Positions 14,471-22,726 of a DNA stretch of 64,000 nt are shown piece by piece. A program made the position numbers and the translations under genes. The notes under the pieces were generated by a model, which was not told where the DNA came from, searched no databases, and saw only the letters and a list, made by a program, of their open reading frames with translations. This stretch comes from Bacteroidota bacterium (GTDB taxonomy: Bacteria; Bacteroidota; Bacteroidia; Chitinophagales; Saprospiraceae), in NCBI GenBank assembly GCA_963169455.1, contig CAUJDW010000103.1, forward strand, positions 124,001 to 188,000, in the 5' to 3' direction. Within the stretch, counting starts at the first letter, position 1. Each line of letters starts with the position of its first letter.

Positions 14471-15445
14471 ATGCTTTCCCAAAAAGAAAAATATGATTTT
14501 TCCCAGCCTTCATCCAGTGGGAAAGCGGGCTTTGAATCCTTTCGGAGTGACAAAGATGGCCTGTATTACTTCCACTTCAACGACGCGGAAGGGCTGGCGC
14601 TGCTGTTCAGCCAGGGCTATTCCAGCATGAAGAGTTGTAAGAACGGGCTGCAGTCCCTGGAAAACAATATCGGATTGCGGGAAAGGCTGGATTATCACAC
14701 CGAGGGGAAAGCCCACTTTTTCACGGTTAAAGCCGGCAACAAGCAGGAGATAGCCAGAAGCCGGCTCTTCGAATCCGAAGGGGAGATGGAAAAAGCCATC
14801 GGGTTTATCCTGGAGGAAGTAAGAGGAGCGGCGCCGGCTGTAGCCCGCGCAGTGCCTGCGGCCACTGCCGTGGCGGAGGAAGAGGCGCCTGCCGGCCCTT
14901 CGAAGTTCAGTTTCCGCCTCGATTTCTACAAGCCCGGCGCAGAAGAACCGCTGCGGGGCAGGATCGAGTACGCCCTGAACAGGGAGGACAAGCTTGCTTT
15001 TGAAGGGGTCGATCTGGACAAGATCGCGAACTTCCTCGCCAGCCACCTGCCTGCAGAAGGCAAAGCGGCCCTTGAAACGGCAAGGCCCCGCGACTGGAAG
15101 GCAGAGGAGGCCGAAGTTCGCATCCTCCGTGAAGGGTCGCCGGCCGAAAGCCCCATTTTCAGCAGCGATGCTGCATTTGAGGTACAGATGAAAGTTGACG
15201 CCAGAAAGGAGAAGGCCGAAGCCATACCCTATGAACTCCAGGTTTACGCCCACTCGCTGGAAGAAGGGAGCTGGGTGCTGGTAGGGGAAAAAGAGGGCCG
15301 CCTGCCTCAGACGGGGCGGGCTTCAGCCCCGGTGATGGCCATGGCCCTGCACCCCGGCGCTTATCGCCTGGTGGCCACGCTCAAACTGCACGAGAAGGAG
15401 CGGGACACCCGGATCAGAGGGAGCCGGCTGATACAGGTTTGCTGA
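14471..15445 (+). CDS. DUF1508 (YegP-like) repeat protein with a C-terminal cassette-type domain
   Basis: This 324-residue protein has two regions. Residues about 15-115 hold two DUF1508-like units: KDGLYYFHFNDAEGLALLFS with GYSSMKSCKNGLQSLENN, and KAHFFTVKAGNKQEIARSR with a matching helix. These follow the YegP pattern (F-x-x-K-A-x-N-x-E...S-x-x-Y-x-S-x-x-x-x-x-x-G-I). An Ala-rich linker follows, then a C-terminal region of about 180 residues ending in ALHPGAYRLVATLKLHEKE, which resembles the L-x-P-G-x-[YF]-R strand of the three neighbouring small proteins. The start ATG at 14471 has GAGG four bases upstream; TTG 14435 and ATG 14444 are alternatives. It is probably cytoplasmic. The function is unknown. 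Confidence 0.75.
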   Translation: MLSQKEKYDFSQPSSSGKAGFESFRSDKDGLYYFHFNDAEGLALLFSQGYSSMKSCKNGLQSLENNIGLRERLDYHTEGKAHFFTVKAGNKQEIARSRLFESEGEMEKAIGFILEEVRGAAPAVARAVPAATAVAEEEAPAGPSKFSFRLDFYKPGAEEPLRGRIEYALNREDKLAFEGVDLDKIANFLASHLPAEGKAALETARPRDWKAEEAEVRILREGSPAESPIFSSDAAFEVQMKVDARKEKAEAIPYELQVYAHSLEEGSWVLVGEKEGRLPQTGRASAPVMAMALHPGAYRLVATLKLHEKERDTRIRGSRLIQVC

Positions 15446-15497
15446 ATTTGAGCAGGCAAAGCTCAAGGTGATTTTTAAAAAAAATAAAACATTACTT

Positions 15498-15944
15498 ATG
15501 CCTGAATGCAAAATTAATGTCGAGGGCCCGGTTCCCATCGTATACAACAGCTACCTGGTCTGGATGGAGGGAGGCTCGCCCAGCCTACCCAAAGCAGATC
15601 GGGCCGATATCATCCAGGTTGGAAAAGATGTCTCCGTTCTGGTAAAATGGAGCCAGCGGGGGCCATTGTGTTATGCTTTGGATGGGTACTGGACGGTGGG
15701 CCTACTTTTTGAAAAGATGGGAAGCGGAGAAACCGCTTATGCTCCCGAAGTGAAGGCAAGGTTTGTCCGCAAACCTGATTATGAAAATGAGGTAAGGATC
15801 AACGTGGACACCAATGCTCTCGGGCCCGGCCTGTTCAGAGCCTTGCTGTTCCTCCGGTTTGCCAGCCCCGAGGGCGTACCTCTGCCCATTGCAGGTTTTG
15901 CCGACATTGGATTCGTCGAACTCTATGAAGCCCGTTTCCCCTGA
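15498..15944 (+). CDS. Cassette paralogue B, unknown small protein
   Basis: This 148-residue member belongs to the same family as the proteins at 13957 and 16045, but is more divergent at its N-terminus (MPECKINVEGPVPIVYNSYL). Shared motifs are VKWSQRGPLCYALDGYWTVG, LLFEKMGSGE, LGPGLFRALLFLRFASPEG and PLPIAGFADIGFVELYEA. The start ATG at 15498 is preferred to an in-frame GTG at 15468, which would add a Lys-rich leader. It lies 52 bases after the DUF1508-like gene, on the same strand and probably the same transcript. An extra N-terminal Cys (Cys4) is not present in A or C. The function is unknown. Confidence 0.75.
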   Translation: MPECKINVEGPVPIVYNSYLVWMEGGSPSLPKADRADIIQVGKDVSVLVKWSQRGPLCYALDGYWTVGLLFEKMGSGETAYAPEVKARFVRKPDYENEVRINVDTNALGPGLFRALLFLRFASPEGVPLPIAGFADIGFVELYEARFP

Positions 15945-16044
15945 AGTGTACCGGCAGGGAAAGGCGGGGAAAATTCTTTAACTAAGGGATGGGGGTTTTT
16001 GGAAACACCATTTTCAAGGCCCCTGTGCCTCAAAAACAAAAACC

Positions 16045-16467
16045 ATGGCAAAAGTACAATATGAGGAATTCCTTCCGAGGTTTGGCATCGATGGCGATAT
16101 CAGCTTCTGGTCGGAAGAAAAGCCCCTGATGGGCGCGCCCCTGATCCTGAAAGTGGGCCAAAAGTACGCCGTGAAATTCGAATGGACGCAACTGGGCAAC
16201 CTCTGCCATGTGCTCAACGGCAACTGGGTGTGCCAGGTCTATTTTGAACAAATGGGGCCCGGCGAAGAATTTGTCCAGCCCCTCAAGAAAGTGCCGTTTG
16301 TGCGCAAGCCGGGCTATAAGTACACTGTAGAGCTCGAGCTGCCGGTTGCCGATGTCGGCCCGGGCGTTTACCGGGCAGTGGCCGAAATCCTGTTCGAAGA
16401 CCCGAAAGGCCGGCCGATGCCGATCGCCGCTTTTGCCGACCTGGGTTGGCTGCACGTCTATCGGTAA
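16045..16467 (+). CDS. Cassette paralogue C, unknown small protein
   Basis: This 140-residue protein aligns essentially without gaps with paralogue A: MAKVQYEEFLPRFGIDGD, FEWTQLGNLCHVLNGNWV, YFEQMGPGEEFVQP, VGPGVYRAVAEILFEDPKG and PMPIAAFADLGWLHVYR. It ends a few residues earlier than A and B. No export signal is seen. It lies 100 bases after B and is followed by a clear terminator at 16528-16575, which marks the end of the cassette. High similarity of A and C with a more distant B suggests successive duplications, with the DUF1508-like gene held between A and B. Confidence 0.75.
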   Translation: MAKVQYEEFLPRFGIDGDISFWSEEKPLMGAPLILKVGQKYAVKFEWTQLGNLCHVLNGNWVCQVYFEQMGPGEEFVQPLKKVPFVRKPGYKYTVELELPVADVGPGVYRAVAEILFEDPKGRPMPIAAFADLGWLHVYR

Positions 16468-16527
16468 GCAGTAGCTGGTTGCGGTAAAACGCCGGCGAAA
16501 CAACCGGCTTTCCCGCGCAAAAGTACA

Positions 16528-16575
16528 ACAGGAGCCGTCTCCGAATGCATTCGGGATGGCTCCTGTGTTTTTGGG
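16528..16575. terminator. Terminator ending the paralogue cassette
   Basis: Arms ACAGGAGCC (16528-16536) and GGCTCCTGT (16558-16566) are perfectly complementary, and a second short palindrome CCGAATGCATTCGG lies inside the loop. GTTTTTGGGG follows. It sits between the convergent cassette and the small zinc-ribbon gene, so it may serve both. Confidence 0.7.
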
Positions 16576-16584
16576 GTATTATGC

Positions 16585-16812
16585 CTAGTTGGGATTGAAC
16601 TGCCCGGGGTTGATGCCGGTGGGCAGGTGCGAGCCGCTGTGCATGACGTACGTGCTGCCGCCGCTGACTTTCATATCGCCGGTTTTCCAGTTGAGCCGGC
16701 GCGTGTAATCACACTGCGGGCAGTGGAAGATGATCCAGTCCCCTTCCCGCCGGCTGTCGCACTGGTGTTGCTCCATCTCGTCCCGATGGTGGAAATCGAA
16801 ATTTAAAGACAT
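16585..16812 (-). CDS. Small zinc-ribbon-like protein, 75 residues
   Basis: This small protein is not recognised. It contains HQCDSRREGDWIIFHCPQCD, giving a Cys plus a C-x2-C knuckle, with several His residues nearby (FHHRDEMEQHQC), consistent with binding one zinc ion. The second half is Gly/Ser/Pro-rich (SGGSTYVMHSGSHLPTG) and looks flexible. The reading frame shows typical codon use, starts at ATG 16812 and ends next to the cassette terminator. Zinc-ribbon proteins of this size often bind nucleic acids or a larger protein. It faces the cassette, so a functional link is possible but not shown. Confidence 0.65.
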   Translation of the reverse strand: MSLNFDFHHRDEMEQHQCDSRREGDWIIFHCPQCDYTRRLNWKTGDMKVSGGSTYVMHSGSHLPTGINPGQFNPN

Positions 16813-17209
16813 GGTTCCAAAAAATTAGGTGAACAATAAATTGCCGCTTCCCGGCCCGGGCGTTTTTACGGCAAAACGCATTTAAGGTTGCCGGAAGCAA
16901 ATACAATTTGGAATTCGGGGGAGTTTTCGAAAAAAGGGAGTGGTGTGATGGGCGAAAATACAAAATGCCATCTGTAAACAAACTTATTCGCAATGTAAAA
17001 AGTTTTACTTATGAAGGAAAATCTAAATTGTTGAATGCCCGCTTGCCACTCTGCTGCCGTGCAGGATTTTTTCATACCAGGTGTGTTGAATTGCGTTAGC
17101 CGGTTTCATTTTTTTCATTCTGGTTTCTTTGATTTCTTTCGCCGTGCAGGAAGAAATCGCTTTATTTTTCATTGGCCGGCCCAAAAGGAGAGAGAAGTAA
17201 CAAACCCAT
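16813..17209. other. Divergent AT-rich region upstream of the BTAD regulator
   Basis: This 397-base gap lies between two divergent genes. It contains no gene. It is AT-rich between 16900 and 17190, with a short palindrome GTAAAA/TTTTAC at 16995-17008. AAGGAG occurs at 17185-17190, too far (about 20 bases) from the ATG at 17210 to be a normal ribosome site. No exact TAnnTTTG box was found. Confidence 0.4.
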
Positions 17210-18727
17210 ATGCAAGTAAACAACCCCCCGAGGAAGGTTGCCGTTTTTGGTGGAGAGGTAGAAGAGGTAGAGCGCATTCTGGAACTCATTCCCGCCGGAT
17301 ATGAGATTGAGAAAGCTCCTGTTATGCGCCCATCCGGCAAAACCTCCGGGCAGGAGCGGCCGGCCCTGGCCATTGTGTTGAACGGAAATGCTCCTCCCGG
17401 CGGCTGGCGTGCGCTTCGGAAGGCCATTGAAAAATGCGGCGGCGCGCCGGTGCTGGCCGTTGCGCCCCGGCCATCATGCCGGGAGGTCATTGAAGCATTT
17501 CGGGCGGGAGCGAGCGATTTTCTGGTTTATCCACCGCCGGAAGAAGAATTCCGGGCGGTTTTTTATCGCCTTGTGGAAAAGGCCGGGCCAAGAGAAGGCG
17601 TAAATAGCGGCCCGGATTTTTGTAAGCAGGCGGGGGGGGCTGATTCCACAAGCAAGGATGATTTTTATGATGATCATAAAAGTAATGATTATGGCTGCAG
17701 CGAAGGCAGGGGCAGCGATTGTCAATATAATGACATTGCGCTCAATGAGTTTGGCCGCTCCGTTCCCGCTTTGCTTCCCATACAAAGGCCGGCCCGCCTT
17801 GTAGCCTGGTTCGGGCGGCTGAAAAAGTGGCTCTGGCATGCGCCTGCCCGGACTTTGGATCCGGGAGCAGGCCTGTTTTCGCTGCCCGGGCCGGAGTATG
17901 AGGGCCCGGCATCGGAAGCTGGAGGCATCCCTTCTGCAGTTTCAATAAACGATAAACAGCCCGGCCTGTCTGTTTCCCTTTTCGGCCCGATGGCCGTATT
18001 CGTCAATGGCCGGCCTTTGAAAAGGCTGCCCGGGAAAAAGGTTAATGCGCTCCTGGCTTTTTTTCTTCACTACCACCAGAAGCCGGTTCACCGGGAAATA
18101 CTGATGGAAAAATTCTGGGGCGGACATTCCCCCTCCAGCGCCCGAAACTCCCTCAACGTGGCCGTTTATACGATCCGGAAGCACCTGCAAAAAGCCCTGC
18201 CGGACACCGACGTCCTCCTGTACGATAATGATTATTACCAGCTGAACCCCTGCCTGCACACCGTGACCGATGTGGAGCGTTTCCTGGCTTTCTGGAAACG
18301 CGGCCGGAACATTGAAGCCTCGCGCGGGCTGCCATTCGCCGTGGAACATTACCAGGAGGCTGCCCAATTGTATGCCGGGGACTTCCTTAGCGGGTTCCAT
18401 TACGAGGAATGGTGCGAATCGGAGCGCGACAACCTCAAGGAAACCTACCTCTTTATCCTCGAAAGGCTCTGCACTTATGCTTTCCAGCAGGCGGATTACC
18501 AGGCCGTGGCCGGAATGTGCGCCCGGATGCTTCAAAAAGACCCCTGCCTGGAAGAAATCCACCGCAAGCTTATCGTTGCCTACTACCGGTTGGGCCAACG
18601 TGACAAGGCCGTGCGCCAGTACTACAAATGTATCGATGTGCTTCGCCGGGAACTGGATATGGGCCCCTCTCCCCAAACACTGGCGCTCTTCGGCCGGATC
18701 AGAAAAGGCGAGCTGGGCGTGGTTTGA
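17210..18727 (+). CDS. BTAD (SARP-type) transcriptional regulator with a pseudo-receiver domain
   Basis: This 505-residue cytoplasmic regulator has three parts. Residues about 8-125 resemble a response-regulator receiver (VAVFGGEVEEVERIL..., RAGASDFLVYPPPEEEF), but the phospho-acceptor position at the end of strand 3 is Asn58 (AIVLNGNAPPGGW) and the conserved K-P is Y-P-P, so phosphorylation is unlikely. A polar Asp/Asn/Ser-rich linker follows (about 140-180). From about residue 252 an OmpR-like winged helix appears (LFGPMAVFVNGRPLKRLPGK... SARNSLNVAVYTIRKHLQ), then a bacterial transcriptional activation domain of TPR-like helices from about 350 to the end (ELDMGPSPQTLALFGRI). SARP-like proteins activate nearby operons. 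The cassette at 13957-16467 is the nearest unusual candidate target, which is inference only. Confidence 0.85.
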   Translation: MQVNNPPRKVAVFGGEVEEVERILELIPAGYEIEKAPVMRPSGKTSGQERPALAIVLNGNAPPGGWRALRKAIEKCGGAPVLAVAPRPSCREVIEAFRAGASDFLVYPPPEEEFRAVFYRLVEKAGPREGVNSGPDFCKQAGGADSTSKDDFYDDHKSNDYGCSEGRGSDCQYNDIALNEFGRSVPALLPIQRPARLVAWFGRLKKWLWHAPARTLDPGAGLFSLPGPEYEGPASEAGGIPSAVSINDKQPGLSVSLFGPMAVFVNGRPLKRLPGKKVNALLAFFLHYHQKPVHREILMEKFWGGHSPSSARNSLNVAVYTIRKHLQKALPDTDVLLYDNDYYQLNPCLHTVTDVERFLAFWKRGRNIEASRGLPFAVEHYQEAAQLYAGDFLSGFHYEEWCESERDNLKETYLFILERLCTYAFQQADYQAVAGMCARMLQKDPCLEEIHRKLIVAYYRLGQRDKAVRQYYKCIDVLRRELDMGPSPQTLALFGRIRKGELGVV

Positions 18728-18943
18728 CCCGCGCTCCATAGCAACCTCCTGCGCCCTTCCAGGCCTGGCCTACTGCTCTGCCACTTCCATTTCTGCTCCT
18801 GATGCGCTATAAAATTGGCCCGTATACAGAAATAATGGCGCAGGCGGCGTTCCCTTTTTTTAAATTCGCACCCGATTTGCCTTCGGGGTTTGATATCCAG
18901 GCGCCCGTTTAACTTCTTCCCCAAAAACAACAAAGCCCTGCCG

Positions 18944-20452
18944 ATGGACCAGATACACTACATGAGCGATGAACGCCTGACGCTGGACAAGATCAGCGCA
19001 ATTCTGGAAAAGGGATACCGCCTGGCGCTTTCGGAAGAAAGCCGCCGGCGCATCCGGCATTGCCGGGAATTCCTGGACCACAAGCTGCATCATTCCGATG
19101 AGCTTTTTTACGGGATCAATACCGGTTTCGGCGCATTGTGCCATATCCGCATTTCCAAAGAACAGACGATCAGCCTGCAGCACAACCTGGTGCAGTCACA
19201 TGCCTGCGGCACGGGCGATGCCGTTCCGCCCTCCATTGTTCGGCTGATGTTGTTGCTGAAGATACAGAGCCTGTCCTATGGTTATTCCGGCGTCCGGCTG
19301 GCCCTTGTGGAGCGGCTGGCCGATTTTTTCAACCACGGCCTTTTGCCGGTGGTGTATGAGCAGGGTTCTCTGGGCGCCTCGGGCGACCTGGCGCCGCTGG
19401 CGCACCTGAGCCTGCCCCTTATCGGTTTGGGGTCGGTATGGCAGCAGGGGCGGCAAAGGCCGTCGGGTGAAGCCATGGCTTCACTTGGGCTGGAGCCGAT
19501 GGAGTTGCGCGCCAAGGAAGGGCTGGCCCTGTTGAACGGCACCCAGTTTTCCGGCGCCTACCTGGGCTGGTGCCTGATTCATGCCCGGCGCCTTTTCCGC
19601 CTTGCCAACCTCTGCGCAGCCGCATCCCTCGATGCTTTCGACTGCCATTTGACTCCGTTCGATGAGCGCCTGCACGCCATCCGGGCGCACGAGGGGCAGC
19701 AGTTGGCGGCCGCCGAGATCCGGCAGTGGCTGGCCGGCAGCAGCATCGCCCGGCAGGAAAAGCCCTATGTGCAGGACCCATACGCCTTCCGCTGCGTGCC
19801 TCAGGTGCACGGCGCCAGCTGGGGCGCCATCCGGCATGTGGAGCAGGTTTTTCTCACCGAGGCCAATGCCGTGACCGATAACCCCAATATTTTTCCCGAT
19901 TCGGACGCCATCCTCTCCGGCGGCAACTTCCACGCCCAGCCTCTGGCCCTGGCCCTCGATTATCTGGCTATTGCCCTGGCCGAGCTGGGCAGCATCTCGG
20001 AGCGGCGCGTCTATCAGCTCATCTCCGGCAGCCGGGGCCTGCCGAGTTTCCTGACTGCCAATGCCGGCCTCAATTCGGGCCTCATGATCCCGCAATACAC
20101 GGCCGCCTCCATAGCCAGCCAGAACAAACAACTGTGCACGCCTGCATCGGTAGACAGCATCGTGAGCAGCAACGGGCAGGAAGACCACGTCAGCATGGCG
20201 GCCAATGCCGCTACGAAGTGTTACCGCGTGGTGCAGAACCTGGAGCGCCTGCTGGCCATCGAATGGATGACCGCTGCCCAGGCCCTGGAGTTCCGCCGGC
20301 CCGGGCAGTCGTCGGCTGTAGTCGAACAAATACTGGGAGAATACCGGCTGTTGGTGCCGAAGGTGGAGGAAGACCGGGTTTTGCACGACGATATTCTGGC
20401 GACGGTTGAATTTTTAAGAGAAGCCCCGGCCAGATTCCCGAAACTTGCCTGA
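18944..20452 (+). CDS. hutH: Histidine ammonia-lyase
   Basis: This 502-residue enzyme removes ammonia from L-histidine to give urocanate, the first step of histidine breakdown. The self-forming MIO cofactor triad is present as Ala145-Ser146-Gly147 in GSLGASGDLAPLAHLSLPL. Other hallmarks are YGINTGFGALCHIRIS near the N-terminus and QDPYAFRCVPQVHGASWGAI with NAVTDNPNIFPD later. ATG 18944 (MDQIHYMSDERL) is chosen; an upstream TTG at 18890 would add 18 residues unlike the family. Other hut genes (hutU, hutI, ftcD) are not in the window, so histidine catabolism is scattered or encoded elsewhere. An aromatic ammonia-lyase of other specificity is less likely but not excluded. Confidence 0.92.
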   Translation: MDQIHYMSDERLTLDKISAILEKGYRLALSEESRRRIRHCREFLDHKLHHSDELFYGINTGFGALCHIRISKEQTISLQHNLVQSHACGTGDAVPPSIVRLMLLLKIQSLSYGYSGVRLALVERLADFFNHGLLPVVYEQGSLGASGDLAPLAHLSLPLIGLGSVWQQGRQRPSGEAMASLGLEPMELRAKEGLALLNGTQFSGAYLGWCLIHARRLFRLANLCAAASLDAFDCHLTPFDERLHAIRAHEGQQLAAAEIRQWLAGSSIARQEKPYVQDPYAFRCVPQVHGASWGAIRHVEQVFLTEANAVTDNPNIFPDSDAILSGGNFHAQPLALALDYLAIALAELGSISERRVYQLISGSRGLPSFLTANAGLNSGLMIPQYTAASIASQNKQLCTPASVDSIVSSNGQEDHVSMAANAATKCYRVVQNLERLLAIEWMTAAQALEFRRPGQSSAVVEQILGEYRLLVPKVEEDRVLHDDILATVEFLREAPARFPKLA

Positions 20453-20480
20453 GCTTCGCGCTGTTTCCCCAAATTGTTAA

Positions 20481-20488
20481 TATTTTTG
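20481..20488 (+). promoter_or_regulatory. -7 box TATTTTTG upstream of the M48 protease
   Basis: TATTTTTG is an exact TAnnTTTG match, 98 bases before the ATG at 20586. The -33 element is not clear. Confidence 0.4.
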
Positions 20489-20585
20489 AAAGGCTTTTCC
20501 GCCGGAAGGAGGCGGGGCATACGAATCGCCACAAAGCTTTCGTTACCAAGCCGGAAATCCATCGTCCATTAAAAAACAAAAGCTC

Positions 20586-21386
20586 ATGTTACTCAAAAGA
20601 CTGCCCTTATTGGCTGTAAGCCTTTCCCTCACCCTTTCATTCTCCGGCTGCGGTGTCGGAAAAGGCGGCGGCGGCTTCAACCTGTTTACACCCGCCCAGG
20701 ATATCGAGCTGGGGAAGGAAGTGGTGAAGCAGATCGAAAGCGACCCCAGCCAGTTCCCCGTCCTGCCTGAAAAGGGCAATGAAGAAGTTTACGCCTACAT
20801 CCGGAAGATCACCAATAAGATACTGAACTCCGGCCAGGTGGCCTATCGCGATGAATTCGCCTGGGAAGTCAAGATCATCGATGATGACAAGACGCTCAAT
20901 GCCTTCTGTACCCCGGGCGGTTACATTTACGTCTATACCGGGCTGATCAAGTTCCTGGATTCCGAAGACCAGCTGGCCGGCGTCATGGGCCATGAGATCG
21001 CGCACGCTGCGCTGCGCCACTCCACCCGGCAGATGACGCAGGTGTACGGCATTGCCGCCCTGACCTCCATCGTCACCGGCAAGGCCGAGCCGGGCATGAT
21101 CGAGCAGATCGCTCTGGGGCTCATCTCCCTGAAATTCAGCCGCAATCACGAGACGGAGGCCGACAGCCATTCGGTGCTCTACCTCTGCCCCACGGATTAC
21201 AAGGCCGACGGCGCGGCGGCTTTCTTTAAAAAGATCGAAGGCGAGGCTTCCCCGCCCGAATTCCTGAGCACCCACCCCAACCCCGGCAACCGCGTTCAGA
21301 ATATCGAAAAAATGTCCCAGGAAAAGAATTGCAGAGGCACAAAGGATTATCGTTCGGAATACCAGAAGATCAAGGCGAAACTCTGA
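20586..21386 (+). CDS. M48-family zinc metalloprotease, lipoprotein
   Basis: This 266-residue protein has a lipoprotein signal ending in LSFSGC, so Cys22 would be lipidated and the protein anchored in the cell envelope. The zinc motif HEIAH is at residues 136-140, and the third ligand lies in NHETEADSHS (Glu189, with Glu191 and Asp193), the M48 pattern E-x-E-A-D. The conserved NAFCTPGGYIYVYTGL segment upstream is also typical. Relatives such as BepA and LoiP degrade or help fold outer-membrane proteins. The length matches compact M48 lipoproteins without TPR repeats. The adjacent MscS gene is convergent, with 5 bases between stops. Confidence 0.93.
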   Translation: MLLKRLPLLAVSLSLTLSFSGCGVGKGGGGFNLFTPAQDIELGKEVVKQIESDPSQFPVLPEKGNEEVYAYIRKITNKILNSGQVAYRDEFAWEVKIIDDDKTLNAFCTPGGYIYVYTGLIKFLDSEDQLAGVMGHEIAHAALRHSTRQMTQVYGIAALTSIVTGKAEPGMIEQIALGLISLKFSRNHETEADSHSVLYLCPTDYKADGAAAFFKKIEGEASPPEFLSTHPNPGNRVQNIEKMSQEKNCRGTKDYRSEYQKIKAKL

Positions 21387-21391
21387 GGCTG

Positions 21392-22726
21392 TCAGCCGTT
21401 CCCCCGCATCCATACATCCCGCTGCGGGAAGGGGATGGATATCTGGTTTTCGCGGAATGCCCGGTCAATCTCGAAGCGCATATCGCTTTTTACGTTCTCG
21501 ATAGGGATCAACTCGCGGGACCAGAAGTGGATCTCGAAATCCAGGGAGGATTCGCCAAAATCGGTGAAACGGACGAAAGGCGCCGGCTGCTTCAGTACGG
21601 AGGCATTTTCATGGGCTACCCTGAGCAGCAGTTTTTTCACCAGTGCGGTATCCGACCCATACGCCACCCCTACTTTCACCGAGAAGCGGGCTTTGTCGTC
21701 GTTGTGGCTCCAGTTTATGACCTTTTCCACCACCAGGCGGGAATTGGGGACAATGACGGTGAGGTTCTCCCGCGTCTCCACCAGAGAAGTACGCAGGCCG
21801 ATGTGGCGGACGGTTCCTACCACGCCATCGACGACCACGACATCCCCCACCTCCACTGTCCGTTCGAAGAGCAGGATGATGCCGGAAAAAAAATCCTTGA
21901 AGGTTTCCTGTAAACCAAGCCCTATGCCGACCAGCAGAGCAGCGGCGCCGCCCCACAGTATCGTCAGGGTGAAGCCCAGGCTTTCCAGCGCCATCAGTAT
22001 GGCAATGGTGTAAAGAAAGTATTTCAGGAGCTGATTGATGGCATACTGGGATCCGACGTTGATGTTATTGCGCTGGTAATAACTGTTGAGCGGCAACTGG
22101 ATGGTTAACCAGCCGGCCAGGCGTGCGGCCAGCAGAATGAACAGCGCAGACAGAATGTTGGAAATGTGAAAAGAATAGGCGTTTCCCTTGCTCTGGAATT
22201 CGAAGAGCGGGTAATCGATGCCAAAAGTTTTCAGCGCAAGCCACAGAGCCACCACATAAACGATCATCTGGACGGTCCGGTTGGTGCTCTTCTTTTGTTG
22301 TTCAGGGGGCAGGTGCGCCAGGCTTGCCCGGATCTCCTGCTGCTGGTTTTCATAAGCTTTGCTGATCGCCCTTGAAATGATGTGGTCCAGCAGGCGGGCA
22401 AGCTGCAGCAGGAGCAAAGCCCCCAGGATGTGGGATACTTTAAGAGCGGCATCACCACTTTCAAATATCCGGTAGTTGACCGTCAGGCTGAGCACCATGG
22501 CCAACAGCAACAGGATCAGGAAAAACAAGCGGAGGATGCTGTTTAATTTCCGGCGGCTTTTGCCTTCCAGCCCCGCCCGTTCAAAGTAAAAGGGAAGAAG
22601 CCGGTTGAAAACGAGCCTGAAAACGGCGGCGAGCATGATCACCAGCACACCGGACAGGATGATATTCCCCAGGGTGATGTCGTAATTTCCAAACATGAAC
22701 AGTTCCTTTTCGAAGAATTCGCTCAT
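21392..22726 (-). CDS. MscS-family mechanosensitive ion channel
   Basis: This 444-residue inner-membrane channel opens under membrane tension to release solutes in osmotic downshock. Several hydrophobic helices span residues about 10-260. The pore helix and beta domain follow: ILWGGAAALLVGIGLGLQET, DFFSGIILLFERTVEVGD and VGTVRHIGLRTSLVETRENL, with VIVPNSRLVVEKVINWSHND, all typical MscS motifs. The start is uncertain: ATG 22726 (MSEFFEKELFMFG) is preferred, and ATG 22750 (MAKIRGLL) is also possible. AAAGTTTG just upstream of the ATG at 22750 resembles a promoter and would favour the shorter protein. The C-terminus is rich in acidic and basic residues, as usual. Confidence 0.93.
   Translation of the reverse strand: MSEFFEKELFMFGNYDITLGNIILSGVLVIMLAAVFRLVFNRLLPFYFERAGLEGKSRRKLNSILRLFFLILLLLAMVLSLTVNYRIFESGDAALKVSHILGALLLLQLARLLDHIISRAISKAYENQQQEIRASLAHLPPEQQKKSTNRTVQMIVYVVALWLALKTFGIDYPLFEFQSKGNAYSFHISNILSALFILLAARLAGWLTIQLPLNSYYQRNNINVGSQYAINQLLKYFLYTIAILMALESLGFTLTILWGGAAALLVGIGLGLQETFKDFFSGIILLFERTVEVGDVVVVDGVVGTVRHIGLRTSLVETRENLTVIVPNSRLVVEKVINWSHNDDKARFSVKVGVAYGSDTALVKKLLLRVAHENASVLKQPAPFVRFTDFGESSLDFEIHFWSRELIPIENVKSDMRFEIDRAFRENQISIPFPQRDVWMRGNG

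Noticed and set aside
13957-18727. Toxin or NTPase-based conflict system at the cassette
   Set aside because: No NTPase, TIR, nuclease or protease motif is seen in the cassette proteins; a conflict role would be a guess.
18944-20452. hut operon
   Set aside because: Only hutH is present; none of the other histidine-utilisation genes flank it.
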